Origin: Clostridia bacterium
GTDB taxonomy: Bacteria > Bacillota > Clostridia > Christensenellales > Borkfalkiaceae
Direction of reading: 5' to 3'
NCBI GenBank assembly: GCA_017463425.1
Contig: JAFTPE010000013.1
Location: 1 to 33,751 of the forward strand
Length of the DNA: 33,751 bases
Part shown: one piece after another, positions 33,367-33,751 of the stretch
Layout: the number at the start of each line of letters is the position of its first letter
Position numbering within the stretch: position 1 is the stretch's first letter
The notes under the pieces: generated by a model
What the model saw: only the letters and a program-made list of their open reading frames with translations
Databases searched by the model: none
Told to the model about the DNA's origin: nothing
Program-made: the position numbers and the translations under genes

Positions 33367-33751
33367 AAGTAGGTGATTTGTCAAACTAAGTGCAACACTT
33401 TTTAAGAAAAAGTTCAAATAAATCTTGAGGTTTTTGGAAATTTAATACCTTTTTCGGTCTGGCGTTAATTAACGCCAGATTTTTTTCGAGCGTTTTCGGG
33501 GAAACGCGAGAAAGATTGTGCCCTTTGGGATAAAATTCTCTCAAAAGCCCGTTTAAGTTCTCGTTCGTTCCTTTTTGCCAAGCACAGTACGGATCGGCAA
33601 AATACATTTGGCAATTCAATGCGCTTTCTATTTCTCGCCAATTTGCAAACTCCGAGCCTCGGTCGCAAGTAATTGTTTTTACCGCGCCTTTCGGTAACTG
33701 AGATAATACTGTAATAACCGCCTTTGCAAGAGTACTGCCTTTTCTGTCAGG
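33367..33751 (-). mobile_element. IS30-family insertion sequence, 3' end (cut by window edge)
   Basis: Contains the transposase C-terminus at 33386-33751 and, downstream of its stop, a stretch reading on the minus strand GTTGCACTTAGTTTGACAAA, similar to terminal repeats of clostridial and lactobacillal IS30 elements as I recall them. The outer boundary near 33367 is approximate because the other end and the target duplication are outside the window. It lies about 20 bases after the last gene of the ABC operon. Confidence 0.75.
33386..33751 (-). CDS. IS30-family transposase, C-terminal part
   Basis: 121 residues of an open frame running in from the window edge to TAG at 33386-33388. The catalytic core is clear: the second Asp in CDRGSEF and the Glu in KGTNEN are separated by 33 residues, matching the DD(33)E pattern of IS30 transposases. 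The segments YFADPYCAWQKGTNENLNGL and RPKKVLNFQKPQDLFE are family hallmarks. The first Asp and the N-terminal DNA-binding part lie beyond the edge. The frame is intact in the visible part. Confidence 0.92.
   Translation of the reverse strand, partial: PDRKGSTLAKAVITVLSQLPKGAVKTITCDRGSEFANWREIESALNCQMYFADPYCAWQKGTNENLNGLLREFYPKGHNLSRVSPKTLEKNLALINARPKKVLNFQKPQDLFELFLKKCCT

Overview
The window is a chromosomal segment of a low-to-mid GC Gram-positive bacterium, most likely a member of Clostridia (Bacillota). The main reasons are the core order ispG, polC-type gene, rimP, nusA, ylxR, ylxQ, infB, rbfA, nrnA, plus a class III fructose-1,6-bisphosphatase, CdaA, NrdR, several lipoproteins with no sign of outer-membrane genes, strong AAGGAGG-type ribosome binding sites and clear sigma-A promoters (TTGnnn, 17 bases, TATAAT). 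An uncultured gut lineage such as Christensenellales would fit, but this is a guess. No tRNA, rRNA or CRISPR array was seen, and no stretch over 300 bases lacks a gene.

Layout. Bases 1-5356 carry the 3' end of an unidentified gene, a patatin-like phospholipase, rarA, an AT-rich lipoprotein gene of unknown function, nrdR and ispG. At 5346-6920, where related bacteria carry full-length polC, there is a PolC-like protein with only the N-terminal, OB and exonuclease parts. Class III fbp follows. Bases 8823-15477 are a translation/transcription operon (rimP, nusA, ylxR, ylxQ, infB, rbfA, nrnA) with a promoter and a perfect 26-base palindrome in its leader, closed by an intrinsic terminator. The promoter of the next gene overlaps that terminator: a giant DUF4011-type helicase whose transglutaminase-like and nuclease-like domains both appear to have lost key residues. 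Then come a comEC lacking the metallo-beta-lactamase part, holA, cdaA, a 34-codon ORF that looks like CdaR cut down to its membrane anchor, aspartate kinase and an alpha/beta-hydrolase. A polysaccharide deacetylase lipoprotein lies on the minus strand, convergent with these genes.

Bases 28478-33349 are accessory in character: a NahK-like sugar kinase, then a compact operon that I regard as the best candidate for an undescribed system. It has a Fur/Zur-family-like 9-1-9 inverted repeat upstream of a good promoter, a small membrane protein with three tandem H/C-C-CxxC repeats, two tandem terminator-type hairpins, a MacB/LolD-type ABC ATPase, an FtsX/MacB-type permease with a His/Glu-rich external loop, and a lipoprotein with an OB-like domain containing CPFC. 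Together these suggest a zinc-type metal homeostasis or export/import module. The right edge (about 33367-33751) is the 3' end of an IS30-family insertion sequence on the minus strand.

All function calls are from reading motifs by eye; no database search was run.
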